Below, piece by piece: positions 18,001 through 20,238 of a DNA stretch of 20,238 bases. Location: positions 1 through 20,238 of IMG/VR virus record IMGVR_UViG_3300020469_004510. One strand, written 5' to 3'. Origin of the DNA: a virus. The first letter of the stretch is position 1. The number at the start of each line of letters is the position of its first letter. Under the pieces are notes generated by a model. It was not told the origin of the DNA, searched no databases, and saw only the letters and a program-made list of their open reading frames with translations. The translations under genes were made by a program, and so were the position numbers.

Positions 18001-20238
18001 AAGAGATAGATAGTGTCTATTTCCAGTAATTATATACACTTCATCAGTATTAGCAACTGCTGTTACCTGCAAGAGCTTATCTAAGTCAGCAATAAGAGTA
18101 ATTTTAGTAACTCCAGTCAGATTAGTAATCTGTGCTGTTGTTTTAGCAGTATTGAATGAAATATCGTTTGTGGTAATTTCAACAACAGATCCAGTAATAT
18201 AGGGAGTAGAACCAGAAACTTCATCAATTCTAACACTATAAACATCTGCTGCAAAAGGTTTAAATTTAGCAAAATCATCAAGATTACCACTTCCAGCACT
18301 TGCAGTTCTGTTTAAATTCCAATCATTCAGATCAATATCAAATGTTCCAGGAGTTGTATTAATAACATTTAAGAAGTAATACTCTGAAATTATATTTGTA
18401 TCTGCTACAAGAGGACCAGTGATACCGTAAGTACTTTGCTCATCAAATCTAGTTGTAGATAACAAACCAGTATTCAAATCATTAGACCATGCATTATTAT
18501 TAACAGCAGTATAAACTTTCTTATTAACCTTATCAACACGAAGAACATATCCACTATTAACAAAAGCATCCGATGCATTATTCAATAATAGTTTTGATCC
18601 AACAGTAATATTAAAATCTTGATTAATTGTAAGTTCTTGAACGTTATCAATCTTCGATGTTGAAGTAGTCTTCATATAATAACGATTCTTAACTTTCGCA
18701 TCAATGGAAAGTTTCTTAGAACCAGGAGAAGGAACTGTTGCAGTTCTAGCACTCCAAATATCACGACTGTATGTTATAGCAGTGTCAGTTGGATTTACAA
18801 CCATAGTGGTTGTAGCATCTTCAAAATCAAGTGATTGTAATCCACTTGGACCTAGAGCAAAACCACTATTGGAAGCAACCAAAGATACCCCTGTTACTGG
18901 AGTAATTGCAGTTCTTACAAATCCAACATTAGTATTTGTTTGAACACCCTTATCACCTAATCTATCCGAATCGGAGTTTTTATCTGCTTTAATACCAAAA
19001 CCAACGTAATCGATATAATCATAACGATTAGTATGACTTGTAAACCATGCAGTATCAGCCCAAGCGAATGCTAAAGCATAATTTGCTACAGGTGGAATAG
19101 TAGTAACGTCAGATGGCATATCAGGAGTGATTGCTCTATTCTTAATTACAAGATTATCTACGTAGTACTGACCCTGTTCATTTTTCCTGAACTCGCCTGT
19201 CGTACCATTTTTACCAATAATATTACCAATATACAGATCTTTATTTGCAAAACTGGTATTAGAAATAGTACCAGTAAGAATTTGTGTACCATTTACATAA
19301 GCAGTAAATGTATTACCAGATTTTTTCAATCCAATAAACTGCCAAGTATCATCAGCATATAATGTAGTTTGTGTGGACTGAATAGCACCACCAGCACTAT
19401 TGATAGTGGTAGAGTTATTAGTAACAACTAATTCTAATCTTCCACCAGCAGCATAATACAACCAAAGACCACCAGTAGCGTCTGTGGCATCTCCAATATT
19501 AACTAAGGTCTGTTGAGTCTGTGAAAGTGTTTGAGAGTTTGTAGCGTCCTTATAGAGCATGAACTCAAGAGTCCAATCAGCATCAAGTTTTGTTGTTAAT
19601 TCTGTTCCAAGAATCTTAATTGCACCATTAACCCAAGTAGAATTAGAACCTGAAGGATCGTAACCATAAATCTTAGCAAGACCACCTTCATACTTAACAG
19701 AATCAGTAGCACTAAGTGTCGTTAATGTATAATGTCCAGTCGTATCTGTTGCATCAGTTGCAAATTCACAAACAACTTCGTTTCTATTCCAAGAAGTTTG
19801 ACCAAATGCATATACATCACCTGAGTTATCTACAGTGATTGCATTAACAGTTATACCTTCAATATTGTTTTTATTAAACTCAGTATTTGTGTGTGATTTT
19901 AGTTTACCATCATATCCAATTTTAGCAGTATCAATTGTTCTATATCCAGTAGTACTATTAGTTCTAGTATAAGCAAGATTCAAATCACCAAAAATATCAA
20001 TTGTGGATCTAGATCCAAGTTCGATAGAATGTCCAGAAGGAGCTACGTATCTGTAATTCCAAAGTAAATCTCCAGTAATATCAAGTTTACCAACCCAGAA
20101 ACTATCTTTAGTGGTATTATCTGTCTTAAGTGCTAATGTAGCAGTAACATAAAATTCGTTAAATTCATCAACTGCTAAACTAGTATCTCTAAATGAATAT
20201 GCAGTATTATTAATCTCTTTAATCCATTCAACCGTAAT
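3061..20238 (-). CDS. Giant modular virion adhesin / tail-fibre-like protein (partial, N-terminus beyond right edge)
   Basis: The reading frame is uninterrupted from the right edge to TAA at 3061-3063, giving at least 5,725 residues (very roughly 0.6 MDa). I checked the codons between 19984 and the edge and found no stop, so a TTG at 19981-19983 is internal and not the start. Domains in order by visible residue: SBBP propeller end (1-150), LamG-like (about 183-377), GSGY repeats (960-1188), conserved tail-protein segment YYQDFSY (about 1403-1450), NGV domain (1520-1587), repeat module a (1907-2012), LamG-like 2 split by module b (2102-2400), modules c-f (2434-2865), FG-GAP propeller (2917-3282), module g, a helical segment, modules h-k, a helical segment (4030-4280), a carbohydrate-binding-like domain split by a second FG-GAP propeller (4390-4960), two NGV domains (5417-5583) and GSGY repeats at the C-terminus. 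Composition is rich in Thr, Ser, Asn and Gly. No enzyme motif was recognised. Host-surface binding is inferred from the lectin-like and propeller folds. Confidence 0.95.
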   Translation of the reverse strand: MTVEWIKEINNTAYSFRDTSLAVDEFNEFYVTATLALKTDNTTKDSFWVGKLDITGDLLWNYRYVAPSGHSIELGSRSTIDIFGDLNLAYTRTNSTTGYRTIDTAKIGYDGKLKSHTNTEFNKNNIEGITVNAITVDNSGDVYAFGQTSWNRNEVVCEFATDATDTTGHYTLTTLSATDSVKYEGGLAKIYGYDPSGSNSTWVNGAIKILGTELTTKLDADWTLEFMLYKDATNSQTLSQTQQTLVNIGDATDATGGLWLYYAAGGRLELVVTNNSTTINSAGGAIQSTQTTLYADDTWQFIGLKKSGNTFTAYVNGTQILTGTISNTSFANKDLYIGNIIGKNGTTGEFRKNEQGQYYVDNLVIKNRAITPDMPSDVTTIPPVANYALAFAWADTAWFTSHTNRYDYIDYVGFGIKADKNSDSDRLGDKGVQTNTNVGFVRTAITPVTGVSLVASNSGFALGPSGLQSLDFEDATTTMVVNPTDTAITYSRDIWSARTATVPSPGSKKLSIDAKVKNRYYMKTTSTSKIDNVQELTINQDFNITVGSKLLLNNASDAFVNSGYVLRVDKVNKKVYTAVNNNAWSNDLNTGLLSTTRFDEQSTYGITGPLVADTNIISEYYFLNVINTTPGTFDIDLNDWNLNRTASAGSGNLDDFAKFKPFAADVYSVRIDEVSGSTPYITGSVVEITTNDISFNTAKTTAQITNLTGVTKITLIADLDKLLQVTAVANTDEVYIITGNRHYLSLGDNIFVDGNPTQTVSSTAYDEYDGSFTVETVVSNREFTYKLGAVAQTDPATTASDVSIFVKSPVLKMYYGHQYRFDLSHSSMLGANLSFSKDNLYKLEYSFNSIERIGTPGVTGESQAAPTVKFKVDSSIVTNISYYFDPSRTGDDSPVDPNSYCDIVESPYVGTFRVSEIDGATITSGATILKFPLINEPEGNANISRSSYSTSSKKAVGTIGDIRLINSGGFYAKLPVVTGIQSSRKIERVQINEPGTEYAIGTYNSVPIGGDGEGGLVTIVVADGTNDDGDTIPGQIQSVTITSPGKGYTTAQIDIESITGILGAGLAGSGAEIDVVIPPFGTGAVVFAKGTNVGKIKKLKNNNFGYDYPHDYTLRPEITFPINAQLTSTSILDSITVTDPGSGYSQAPAVVITGGGGANAIAEASIRNGRIEQIFIKDPGAGYSSAPNVSLRSSFNYVVNLDLGLLQFAFPHGITNGAEVTLNVVDTGDGVEFPLASGAIGRLNSATTYYAVAGTANSLEGDQLKLAITKANADLGDAITFANAGTGRQQVLTESFGAAATANVITSTFLEGELVYQGDTLATATATGYVSTNQGWQVGPRVLKIVDYVGTFSESQSITGAISKSSGVISDLKIAKGVLEVGPITKTTGQFIDDVGKPSEIIQKIQDSYYYQDFSYAVKSSVSIDDWKDILIKNVHPASFKVFGELNIDEYGYTANKEIDFELTKSVELARDATVPNIQSFALAEPIYSEFNNTEVLFRQKRLTSSENILTSVVQRLDNISNLFDGERTQFPITVNGDNVIANANQLLIVLNGVAQTPDTAFEVQGDSIVFAEPPQPPASVKYVSIGIQQVSTKNLRFPANSGIFPSIGDELVGISSTSRLTVTSVAGETITGFVTQGTFLLNEQCQVSATGFSGALQEVTNVTSNGLFGYNEAVSNLSGDTAVVESINLETGQETPIADLRYSIGAASTSIEVISSISAADAPVTAGTFTAGENYQVASEILRVDSISNGTESTTLIVTRGQLGTQAISHQEDTPVYSTEIAVTNELTLSKTTGTYQSTPGLFNIQTNDTIIGASSGVVARVTSTSAYQDPTTNEFIEQVNISSGSSFFGLLFNRLTSVTYPNIILDDISTSQVSIVDFTDNLSAFDSKFPANESVSNNILTYDPTNNHTYVGGTSTGALTFNDSSTKDVTNATYNGNTGLLVLTIGSHSYTTSNTVTIGADKLVFTCDLDGNSTTHTYPRVGDPAYNTAIAITAVAATTITVNVGIGGAFIDDETIRNYKIRYGSNSGEFAVGERFKVKKLTLTGEVGEGFFAQGQIIRTQDTKAEIVGYSQARNTIYLGKIGRTQSSGQDYHNATFVAGAQLNTYNSKFGSASLALSAGTSAHTFASGVTNAIVASNGATGSFTAATGTTYNPLTGVMVIEIGTHTLTTANKVTIADSGVVFTCTMDGGATNHPYPRSTDPSSGTALTITAVTGTTITVNVNAVPIDEYLTIPTSSDFGFGTGDFTVETWVKLNSIAAGSKTIFDMRFSPTELAPYLYVDGANIKYFNNGAVTITGATNLVIDTWYHVALTRTGTSTKVFLNGAQEGSTYSDSSNYGSTKPIRIGADNNDQQIITGYFDNFRVSNIARYTTGFTSPSGMFHGDVNTKLLLHFDGTNGQTYTQDWSGGEGFTNGEEFNNSAISRNNREYGGIHKFVSATANAVESGGNYAHTFVSAVTNGIVSNSGNLPNPVIGAAYTASTGNLVITSNAHNLTTSNTVTIADNSLTFKCAMDGNTTHHTYPRSGDPASGQTIAITAVSTNTFTVNIGTSPIVAFNVTDATYDANTGVLVLTIGSHSLPVGESIRIAANALTFSCDRNNFASNHTYPRSTDPAHNNALRVNAATATTIAVNVGTVKGAKYVITGGHHTFVSGTTGGITPNSGSAVTAGSGTTYNAATGDLVLEIGAHSLTTSNTVQIATGAVTFTCDKDGHSTNHAYPRASDPVAGTNIAITAETATTITVNVGAVQGQLPAFVGGGTHAFVSGVTNALTASSGASGNFTAASGTTYDYLTGDLVIEIGSHSLTTSNKVTIANGGITFTCDADNHTSYHAYPRSTDPVSGQALAITAETATTITVNVGVAAKTTELKTHRYYDAATSVEENIDLLSEEGNYAAVVASPFQFDAFQSATTLNAGTITAESYYGGSVAVSNDGTTDRMVVGAFRYNTYTGRAYIYNLDGTNEVVLNASDAATNDYYGYSVAVNGNKVVVGAPNNDDGGSESGCIYTYSLDGTGESKIVASDDAASDYFGWSVAMTDTYIFVGAPGDASKRGSVYRYDLNGTNETKIEPSDGVAGDSFGMSIAVGSNKLVVGSKNHDSIATDAGAVYVYALDGTGEVKITDSAVDAQDNFGSAVAVGENKVVVGCAGYDGASGNTSNAGAIFVYNLDGTGGIKIEPSDIGNIDNFGSSVAVAQGKIFASSPYWDAGAIQNSGQLYAFNLDGTGEASLVMPVASPYDNPGYSPNSLAVGSNRIILGAQFADPSAYSSAGSVFFWRFTQELTSISFSGTYKTILQGLIQDMRNGSNSHVWDASAALVDRSGASVSGIVGYTTVDDNQLLTGLQTIQGLMSSIVNYVPITIAGSHGFTQFTDATVTDQSYSTISTLTAASGTTYNASTGVLVITSNGHGLTTNSLIRINPESLSFTCSKDSDYTIHPYPRKTDPFYNKVLKVTAVTTNTFTINVSASPAGEQYTHTFSSALTDGIVVLNYTNLGCADVVSTVNNLLDIAEDTISEAIGTTTNDQNADHLATVTKVTPITEFVGATVDAFLNNEFIGTYHDGANDLVYTNQIGVNGQYRFRDAANLIRANSSVIVDKASADMLTRYPDLVTQMPRNINGASTAGTERCQTDLAIIVGELANDIEFGGNENIVTAAKFYLNTNNEIQHIRLQVWQSVYAHTRLAYYCKQAINGDLDYTNTDNIITGDWGITNDAVAQFTASTATYNPTTGIIEATIGSHSLLVGNLVNVANNSLTFTCAMDSNATNHAYPRSTDPASGSNLELTAVTGTTISFNVGTSPTVNFNVSNAVYNVTSGDLVLTIGSHTLSTGTNVKLATDSLTFECLAAVGTHIFVSGVTSAITSPSGGPFTAGSGTTYNPTTGDLVLEIGTHGLNTSDTIQIANNGIVFTCDADNHATNHPYPRATDPVSGQNIAITAVAGTTITVNVGVASANNQSTYPRATGANTSSGADYAYNTPLPITATTGTSITLNVNGGQGAISVNSNHTFVSATSGALITGGNYAHTFVSATANGITSGGECANVQSAIDTLITTVNDLIAPTNNDYNIAADRLYFNRKYIAEEISGRNTGGQNGLLGAELRYTIDSGTFNSILYNQTTYAGYVKDFIIALISDLQTDGDNSVITQMQKFLSTDLKITDDIDNQLFAFFFTHEQIKMLAEKAIRNILYNAGAAVSGSEYAAVHTNDSAYRDSENPTDITSVVTRMRRLIDIGLDTIAPGDVEARSAVKNILFNENYYKAEIASTVNAQFGTNSWQYDTFVSDIIDNIQYDLFTTDTGKSKTAYTITLESYTGNFVVGNTVTDGTNTAEILYVSGNILIIGAVTGTIYADGTSITSSGATGTIDTDGVTPAHQWYENISNIKTIEGATAISSLIEGSVTNTNLWTSPEIFNSNWSTTLTTITADTGNSPDSTNTSDKLAVTETTGEHYIERTYSLTAFDTFDSDGTTFDNGTETFDTGASDALQTYTSSMFVKASEYNNVQFQVRLDGGTVNAKFKVDLNTGTLGSLFVQPGMTVIDHGAIPFGNGWFRLYITAQFGFGFTNLRNRLNVLQNITQVDNFTGTSTNVKVSPTDTNASAFYGYNGSLDIGNGKIVVGGYNDSAEGFNNNGSVRVFDIDGTNELELVAGNANDNQKYGYDVAVGNNKIAVGAYGTSVDGVANSGAVYLYNLNGTSEMEITIDDVTGATVAANQYFGMQVSIANSQVFVGCPNFTSSGGSLQGAVFVFDLNGQYVRTITASDKASSDNFGTAIDTGNGKLVVGVPGQGSNGKVYVFNLDGTSEVGITSSNPEGGGQGGFGNKVAVGENKIVVGSYLANANGITASGKANIYDLDGTNEVELYAPVSRRASSDLYGSSVAVGSGKIAIGAHQDESTGSETGMVYTYDLDGTNVEEEEGFDSTTGEFFGSAVELFDGKLYAAAYSAKSATNVTGVGAVYIVDVTGGAGVFAWGAKLTNQVLATYVAVSGQEFYANAEFNIKKFALDLMQDQIGRALADELPSPSTSASFYKFFDATSATNYNSDTINGFVRTSIDIIKEQLKSSIYYTTITENNPLTVPVKNYGDRNIPVGISGEVIGSDFIYSDDRDIYAEIQTVTLNEANIAKVYKRFRIDGDITDGPFVMNEVVQKQGDATVTGVVYGFATDTNYKYLDVEVTGGTWAVLDTIVGATNSTTAQMTVIEDRLHLIDIKGSFTNSIPFRGYTSKNTAKPISFANNQAAVTNNTGGKLTVDTETLLGSLEVNSVLYPESSREYLEVSKYNGLDLEVGDKVASIGYTRITVSIDANFNTFTPGNRLYQISGTAQNTGVYGIITEVDVANNYIYYVPVQGIINNGNTVGDYGVGGVVLQGSASISSKTTVAGAASGLIQDIRDAGLNKRLYLTDISGTFSGRDGIRGANNYRSAVVTRAILKARVKRFFKGFDGTQTIFDLTISNGTQYLPDPDGHMLVFINGVLQPPGSGNSYNAFSDKIQFTEPPDLGSSFTGFYIGKLRQLDDIGFEFDSLRQSFNLKRDDIFYSLTLTDGVQSSVIRPENNILVSVNGVLQEPGVGFEIVGSRIIFSEIPRFGSTFVAFSYVGSEADVDADVVVPPVEAGDFIDIEAEVSDREVAVIESSNSLITFDYLGSVFGTDADATAVLTNGYIERVSVTSGGSGYTSRPVVRLDSISGFDGNVKALVGIAGVTVTAGGTGYENPSVDVATEVPDDWNPPDLSLYGEELIDPEVNP
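3064..3400 (-). repeat. C-terminal GSGY repeats of giant protein
   Basis: Two units, VSVTSGGSGYTSRPVVRL and VTVTAGGTGYENPSVDVA, lie close to the C-terminus, which ends with an acidic proline-rich tail (DDWNPPD...IDPEVNP). The same unit type opens the YHYH protein two genes downstream. Confidence 0.75.
3490..3990 (-). other. Two NGV-type phage fibre domains, copies 2 and 3
   Basis: Copy 2 (about 3770-3990) has FDGTQTIFDLTISNGTQYL, HMLVFINGVLQPPG and KIQFTEPP. Copy 3 (about 3500-3700) has FYSLTLTDGVQSS, ILVSVNGVLQEPGVGFEIVG and RIIFSEIP. They are joined by LRQLDDIGFEFDSLRQSF. Such domains recur in marine phage fibres. Confidence 0.75.
5080..5340 (-). other. Helical segment 3 of giant protein
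   Basis: The protein reads EFYANAEFNIKKFALDLMQD, QIGRALADELPSPS, then FVRTSIDIIKEQLKSSIYYT. It looks helical and links the carbohydrate-binding-like domain to the C-terminal beta domains. I do not recognise it. Confidence 0.35.
5365..7075 (-). other. Carbohydrate-binding-like domain, interrupted by FG-GAP propeller B
   Basis: The main part (about 6540-7075) follows a common phage jelly-roll pattern: NLWTSPEIFNSNWSTTLTTI, SPDSTNTSDKLAVTETTGEH, YTSSMFVKASEYNNVQFQVR, KVDLNTGTLGSLF, then NGWFRLYITAQFGFGF. In that family the final strand reads GxxLWGAQLE. Here GVFAWGAKLTNQ appears only at about 5365-5395, after seven propeller blades. The domain is therefore split just before its last strand. Glycan binding is likely from the fold family, not shown. 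Confidence 0.65.
5396..6500 (-). other. FG-GAP beta-propeller B, seven blades, nested
   Basis: Seven blades can be read with openings FYGYNGSLDIG, KYGYDVAVG, YFGMQVSIA, NFGTAIDTG, GFGNKVAVG, LYGSSVAVG and FFGSAVELF. Blade ends follow GxVYVFxLDGTxE. The last blade ends YIVDVTG and runs straight into GAGVFAWGAK of the host domain. It is similar in design to propeller A but clearly diverged, so it is not a recent copy. Confidence 0.85.
7400..8150 (-). other. Mixed helical segment 2 of giant protein
   Basis: The segment starts CANVQSAIDTLITTVNDLIA and includes AADRLYFNRKYIAEEISGRN, VKDFIIALISDLQTDGDNSV, FTHEQIKMLAEKAIRNILYN and TRMRRLIDIGLDTIAPGDVE. The pattern suggests several amphipathic helices. 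It resembles segment 1 in layout (a Cys-led start after an HTFVSA linker). Function is unknown. Confidence 0.5.
8177..8248 (-). repeat. 18-nt exact tandem repeat in HTFVSAT linker
   Basis: The 18 bases at 8177-8194 recur exactly at 8231-8248. They encode the doubled linker NHTFVSATSGALITGGNY and AHTFVSATANGITSGG. A similar doubled linker precedes module c near 12840-12940. Confidence 0.85.
8262..8855 (-). repeat. Split repeat module i/k, interrupted by module j
   Basis: The front half (8719-8855) reads NFNVSNAVYNVTSGDLVLTI, GSHTLSTGTN and SLTFEC, and ends in CLAAVG. The back half (8262-8409) resumes with NNQSTYPRATG and ends PITATTGTSITLNVNGG. Neither half is a complete module. Together they supply every element once, in order. 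The gap holds complete module j. Confidence 0.75.
8410..8718 (-). repeat. Repeat module j (long subfamily), nested in module i/k
   Basis: This module of about 103 codons starts GTHIFVSGVTSAI, continues GSGTTYNPTTGDLVLEIGTH and VFTCDADNHATNHPYPRATD, and ends ITVNVGVASA. It lies between the cysteine and the YPR motif of the module i/k, a point that is never more than about 11 residues wide in the other modules. Confidence 0.82.
8856..9125 (-). repeat. Repeat module h (short subfamily)
   Basis: The module contains STATYNPTTGIIEATIGSHS, LTFTCAMDSNATNHAYPRST and LTAVTGTTISFNVGTSP. The h plus i/k pair mirrors the c plus d pair: both join through GTSPxV(A/N)FNV(T/S), so the pair was probably duplicated as a unit. 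Confidence 0.82.
9150..9780 (-). other. Mixed helical segment 1 of giant protein
   Basis: The segment starts CADVVSTVNNLLDIAEDTIS and includes RDAANLIRANSSVIVDKASA, PRNINGASTAGTERCQTDLA and QVWQSVYAHTRLAYYCKQAI. The hydrophobic spacing suggests helices, unlike the beta-rich surroundings. Similar CxDV...CxTDL segments occur in cyanophage structural proteins. No function is known. Confidence 0.5.
9845..10165 (-). repeat. Repeat module g (divergent)
   Basis: The module has the header GSHGFTQFTD, then ASGTTYNASTGVLVITSNGH, LSFTCSKDSDYTIHPYPRKT and ITxVxTNTFTINVSASP-type ending. A trailing THTFSSALTDGIV phrase follows at about 9785-9840. Its TSNxHxL strand is closest to module c. Confidence 0.8.
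10270..10390 (-). other. Helical segment fragment after FG-GAP propeller A
   Basis: The protein reads YKTILQGLIQDMRNGSNSHV, then WDASAALVDRSGA. It resembles parts of the helical repeats in cyanophage giant proteins. It may be the continuation of the fragment at 11490-11640, displaced by the propeller. Confidence 0.35.
10395..11490 (-). other. FG-GAP beta-propeller A, seven blades
   Basis: Seven consecutive blades can be read, each about 50-55 residues. They open with (Y/N)FGxSVAVxxxKVVVGAP-like strands and close with GxVYVYxLDGTxExKI. The openings are YYGGSVAV, YYGYSVAV, YFGWSVAM, SFGMSIAV, NFGSAVAV, NFGSSVAV and a divergent NPGYSPNSLAV. This is the FG-GAP_2 / integrin-alpha propeller pattern, with the seven-blade count needed for a closed propeller. 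Such propellers bind protein or glycan partners. The partner here is unknown. Confidence 0.85.
11490..11640 (-). other. Helical segment fragment before FG-GAP propeller A
   Basis: The protein reads LKTHRYYDAATSVEENIDLL, then SEEGNYAA. A similar DAANLIRANSSVIVDKASADM phrase appears at about 9440-9520 in the same protein, there followed by a full helical segment. Here the homology stops after about 25 residues and the propeller begins. Confidence 0.4.
11658..11700 (-). repeat. 43-nt exact direct repeat, copy 1 (module f)
   Basis: These 43 bases are identical to 12000-12042. They encode the ITAETATTITVNVG end of module f. A related stretch in module j (8414-8440) shares 27 consecutive bases with them. 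Other modules are much less alike at DNA level, so e and f look recently duplicated or homogenised. Confidence 0.9.
12000..12042 (-). repeat. 43-nt exact direct repeat, copy 2 (module e)
   Basis: This is the partner of the repeat at 11658-11700, at the matching position of module e. The copies are 342 bases apart, one module length. Confidence 0.9.
13040..13935 (-). other. LamG/concanavalin-like domain 2, interrupted by a repeat module
   Basis: The second part (13040-13551) is a clear LamG_3-type domain: YLTIPTSSDFGFGTGDFTVE, WYHVALTRTGTSTKVFLNG, IRIGADNNDQQI, YFDNFRVSNIARYT and KLLLHFDG. Its expected first strand, NSKFGSASLALSAGT, lies at 13870-13920 instead of directly before DEYLTIP. The two parts are separated by a complete repeat module at 13552-13869. 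Joined, they would read SLALSAGT-DEYLTIP, the usual form in phage LamG domains. Confidence 0.75.
13552..13869 (-). repeat. Repeat module b (long subfamily), nested in LamG domain 2
   Basis: This 106-codon module starts SAHTFASGVTNAI, continues ATGTTYNPLTGVMVIEIGTH and VFTCTMDGGATNHPYPRSTD, and ends ITVNVNAVPI. The next codon is the Asp of DEYLTIP in the LamG domain. Modules e, f and j share the (G)THxFVSG header. Confidence 0.85.
14205..14520 (-). repeat. Repeat module a (short subfamily)
   Basis: The module contains ATYNGNTGLLVLTIGSHSY, LVFTCDLDGNSTTHTYPR and ITAVAATTITVNVG. It follows a THTYVGGT header. It is the first of ten related modules in the giant protein. By its FxVTxATYxxxTG start it groups with d and h and with the split module i/k. 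Confidence 0.85.
14890..15060 (-). other. Phage structural segment with TRGQLGTQAISH motif
   Basis: The protein reads SEILRVDSI, then TLIVTRGQLGTQAISHQEDT, then PVYSTEI. This resembles a small beta unit (E-x-L-x-V ... VTRGxxGTxAxxH ... VY) seen in phage virion proteins. No specific function is known to me. Confidence 0.45.
15480..15680 (-). other. NGV-type phage fibre domain, copy 1
   Basis: The unit runs from FDGERTQFPITVNG through LLIVLNGVAQTPDTAFEV to DSIVFAEPP. It matches the short beta domain (target phrase: FDGxxTxFxL, LVxINGVLQxPGxxY, IxFxxPP) repeated in many marine phage fibre proteins. Two more copies lie near the C-terminus of this protein. Confidence 0.65.
15890..16030 (-). other. 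Conserved cyanophage tail-protein segment (YYQDFSY...HPASFKVFGEL)
   Basis: The protein here reads QDSYYYQDFSYAVKSS, then WKDILIKNVHPASFKVFGEL. I recognise this from memory as a segment found in several large structural proteins of T4-like cyanophages. Its role is unknown, but it supports the phage and virion assignment. Confidence 0.5.
16675..17360 (-). repeat. GSGY repeat block (five copies, some degenerate)
   Basis: Five units follow the pattern I-x-V-x(2)-P-G-x-G-Y-x(3)-P-x-V: LINSGGFYAKLPVV, INEPGTEYA, ITSPGKGYTTAQI, VTDPGSGYSQAPAVVI and IKDPGAGYSSAPNVSL. The last two are closest to consensus. The same unit recurs at the C-terminus of this protein and at the N-terminus of the YHYH protein. 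It is common in cyanophage structural proteins; its function is unknown. Confidence 0.75.
19110..19690 (-). other. LamG/concanavalin-like domain 1 of giant protein
   Basis: The segment contains DWTLEFMLYK, a central WQFIGLKKSGNTFTAYVNG strand pair, LYIGN and a closing YYVDNLVIKNRAI. This is the order seen in laminin-G/concanavalin-type jelly-roll domains of phage and bacterial surface proteins. Such domains often bind glycans. No ligand can be named from sequence. Confidence 0.7.
19800..20238 (-). other. SBBP-type beta-propeller repeats (N-terminal part of giant protein, truncated by edge)
   Basis: Two phrases match the SBBP seven-bladed beta-propeller repeat pattern: SLAVDEFNEFYVTATLAL with FWVGKLDITGDLLWNYRY, and NAITVDNSGDVYAFGQTSW with KIGYDGKL in front. 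They are spaced as successive blades. The remaining blades would lie upstream of the window. This propeller type differs from the two FG-GAP propellers later in the same protein. Confidence 0.6.

Noticed and set aside
19981-19983. TTG as start codon of the giant gene
   Set aside because: The frame continues without a stop to the right edge, and the upstream part encodes a propeller blade (FYVTATLALKTD...FWVGKLDITG), so this TTG is internal.
1-20238. Bacterial host surface-protein locus rather than phage
   Set aside because: LamG, FG-GAP and SBBP domains also occur in bacterial adhesins, but there is no signal peptide or secretion gene in view. The NDNTGDTLR/INDNFNELY, NGVLQ, GSGY and YHYH motifs point to a T4-like marine phage.

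Overview
The window is part of the late structural gene cluster of a marine T4-like myovirus. A cyanophage is most likely; a related phage of another marine bacterium is possible. The evidence is the AT-rich sequence, dense packing of genes on one strand, and protein motifs I recognise from cyanophage virion proteins: an N-terminal ND-N-TGDTLR...INDNFNELY motif, a YHYH-type block (HSKIIGMSYDGYPIYGPYG), repeated xPGSGYxxxPxV segments, NGVLQxPG segments, and many copies of a repeat containing TFTC...YPRxxDP...ITAVTGTTITVNVG. There are no tRNAs, mobile elements, CRISPR arrays or replication genes. No stretch over 300 bases lacks a gene.

All three genes lie on the minus strand and are read right to left. 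The first enters from the right edge already open and runs to a stop at 3061: at least 5,725 codons, with its N-terminus outside the window. The second (1817-3037) encodes a complete 406-residue fibre-like structural protein. The third starts at 1811 and runs off the left edge; its 603 visible codons encode a YHYH-domain structural protein. Spacing is tight (23 and 5 bases), so the last two are probably co-transcribed. A T4-late-type promoter sequence overlaps the stop codon of the giant gene.

The giant protein is a mosaic. From its N-terminal side it shows: the end of an SBBP-type beta-propeller; a LamG-like domain; GSGY repeats; conserved cyanophage tail-protein segments; a family of ten roughly 90-108 residue repeat modules; a second LamG-like domain; two seven-bladed FG-GAP propellers; mixed helical segments; a carbohydrate-binding-like domain; two NGVLQ domains; and two final GSGY repeats. 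Lectin-like folds, integrin-like propellers and tandem modules suggest a very large adhesin or tail-fibre-like protein acting in host recognition. That role is inferred.

The most striking feature is domain nesting. A repeat module sits inside the second LamG domain. Another repeat module splits a sister module in two. An entire FG-GAP propeller sits just before the last strand of the carbohydrate-binding-like domain. The other propeller may interrupt a helical segment. Both nested repeat modules belong to the same long subfamily, which suggests a cassette that moves by recombination within the gene. The two downstream genes both carry a cupredoxin-like domain that keeps a His...Cys-x2-His-x2-Met set, so copper binding at the virion surface is a testable possibility.
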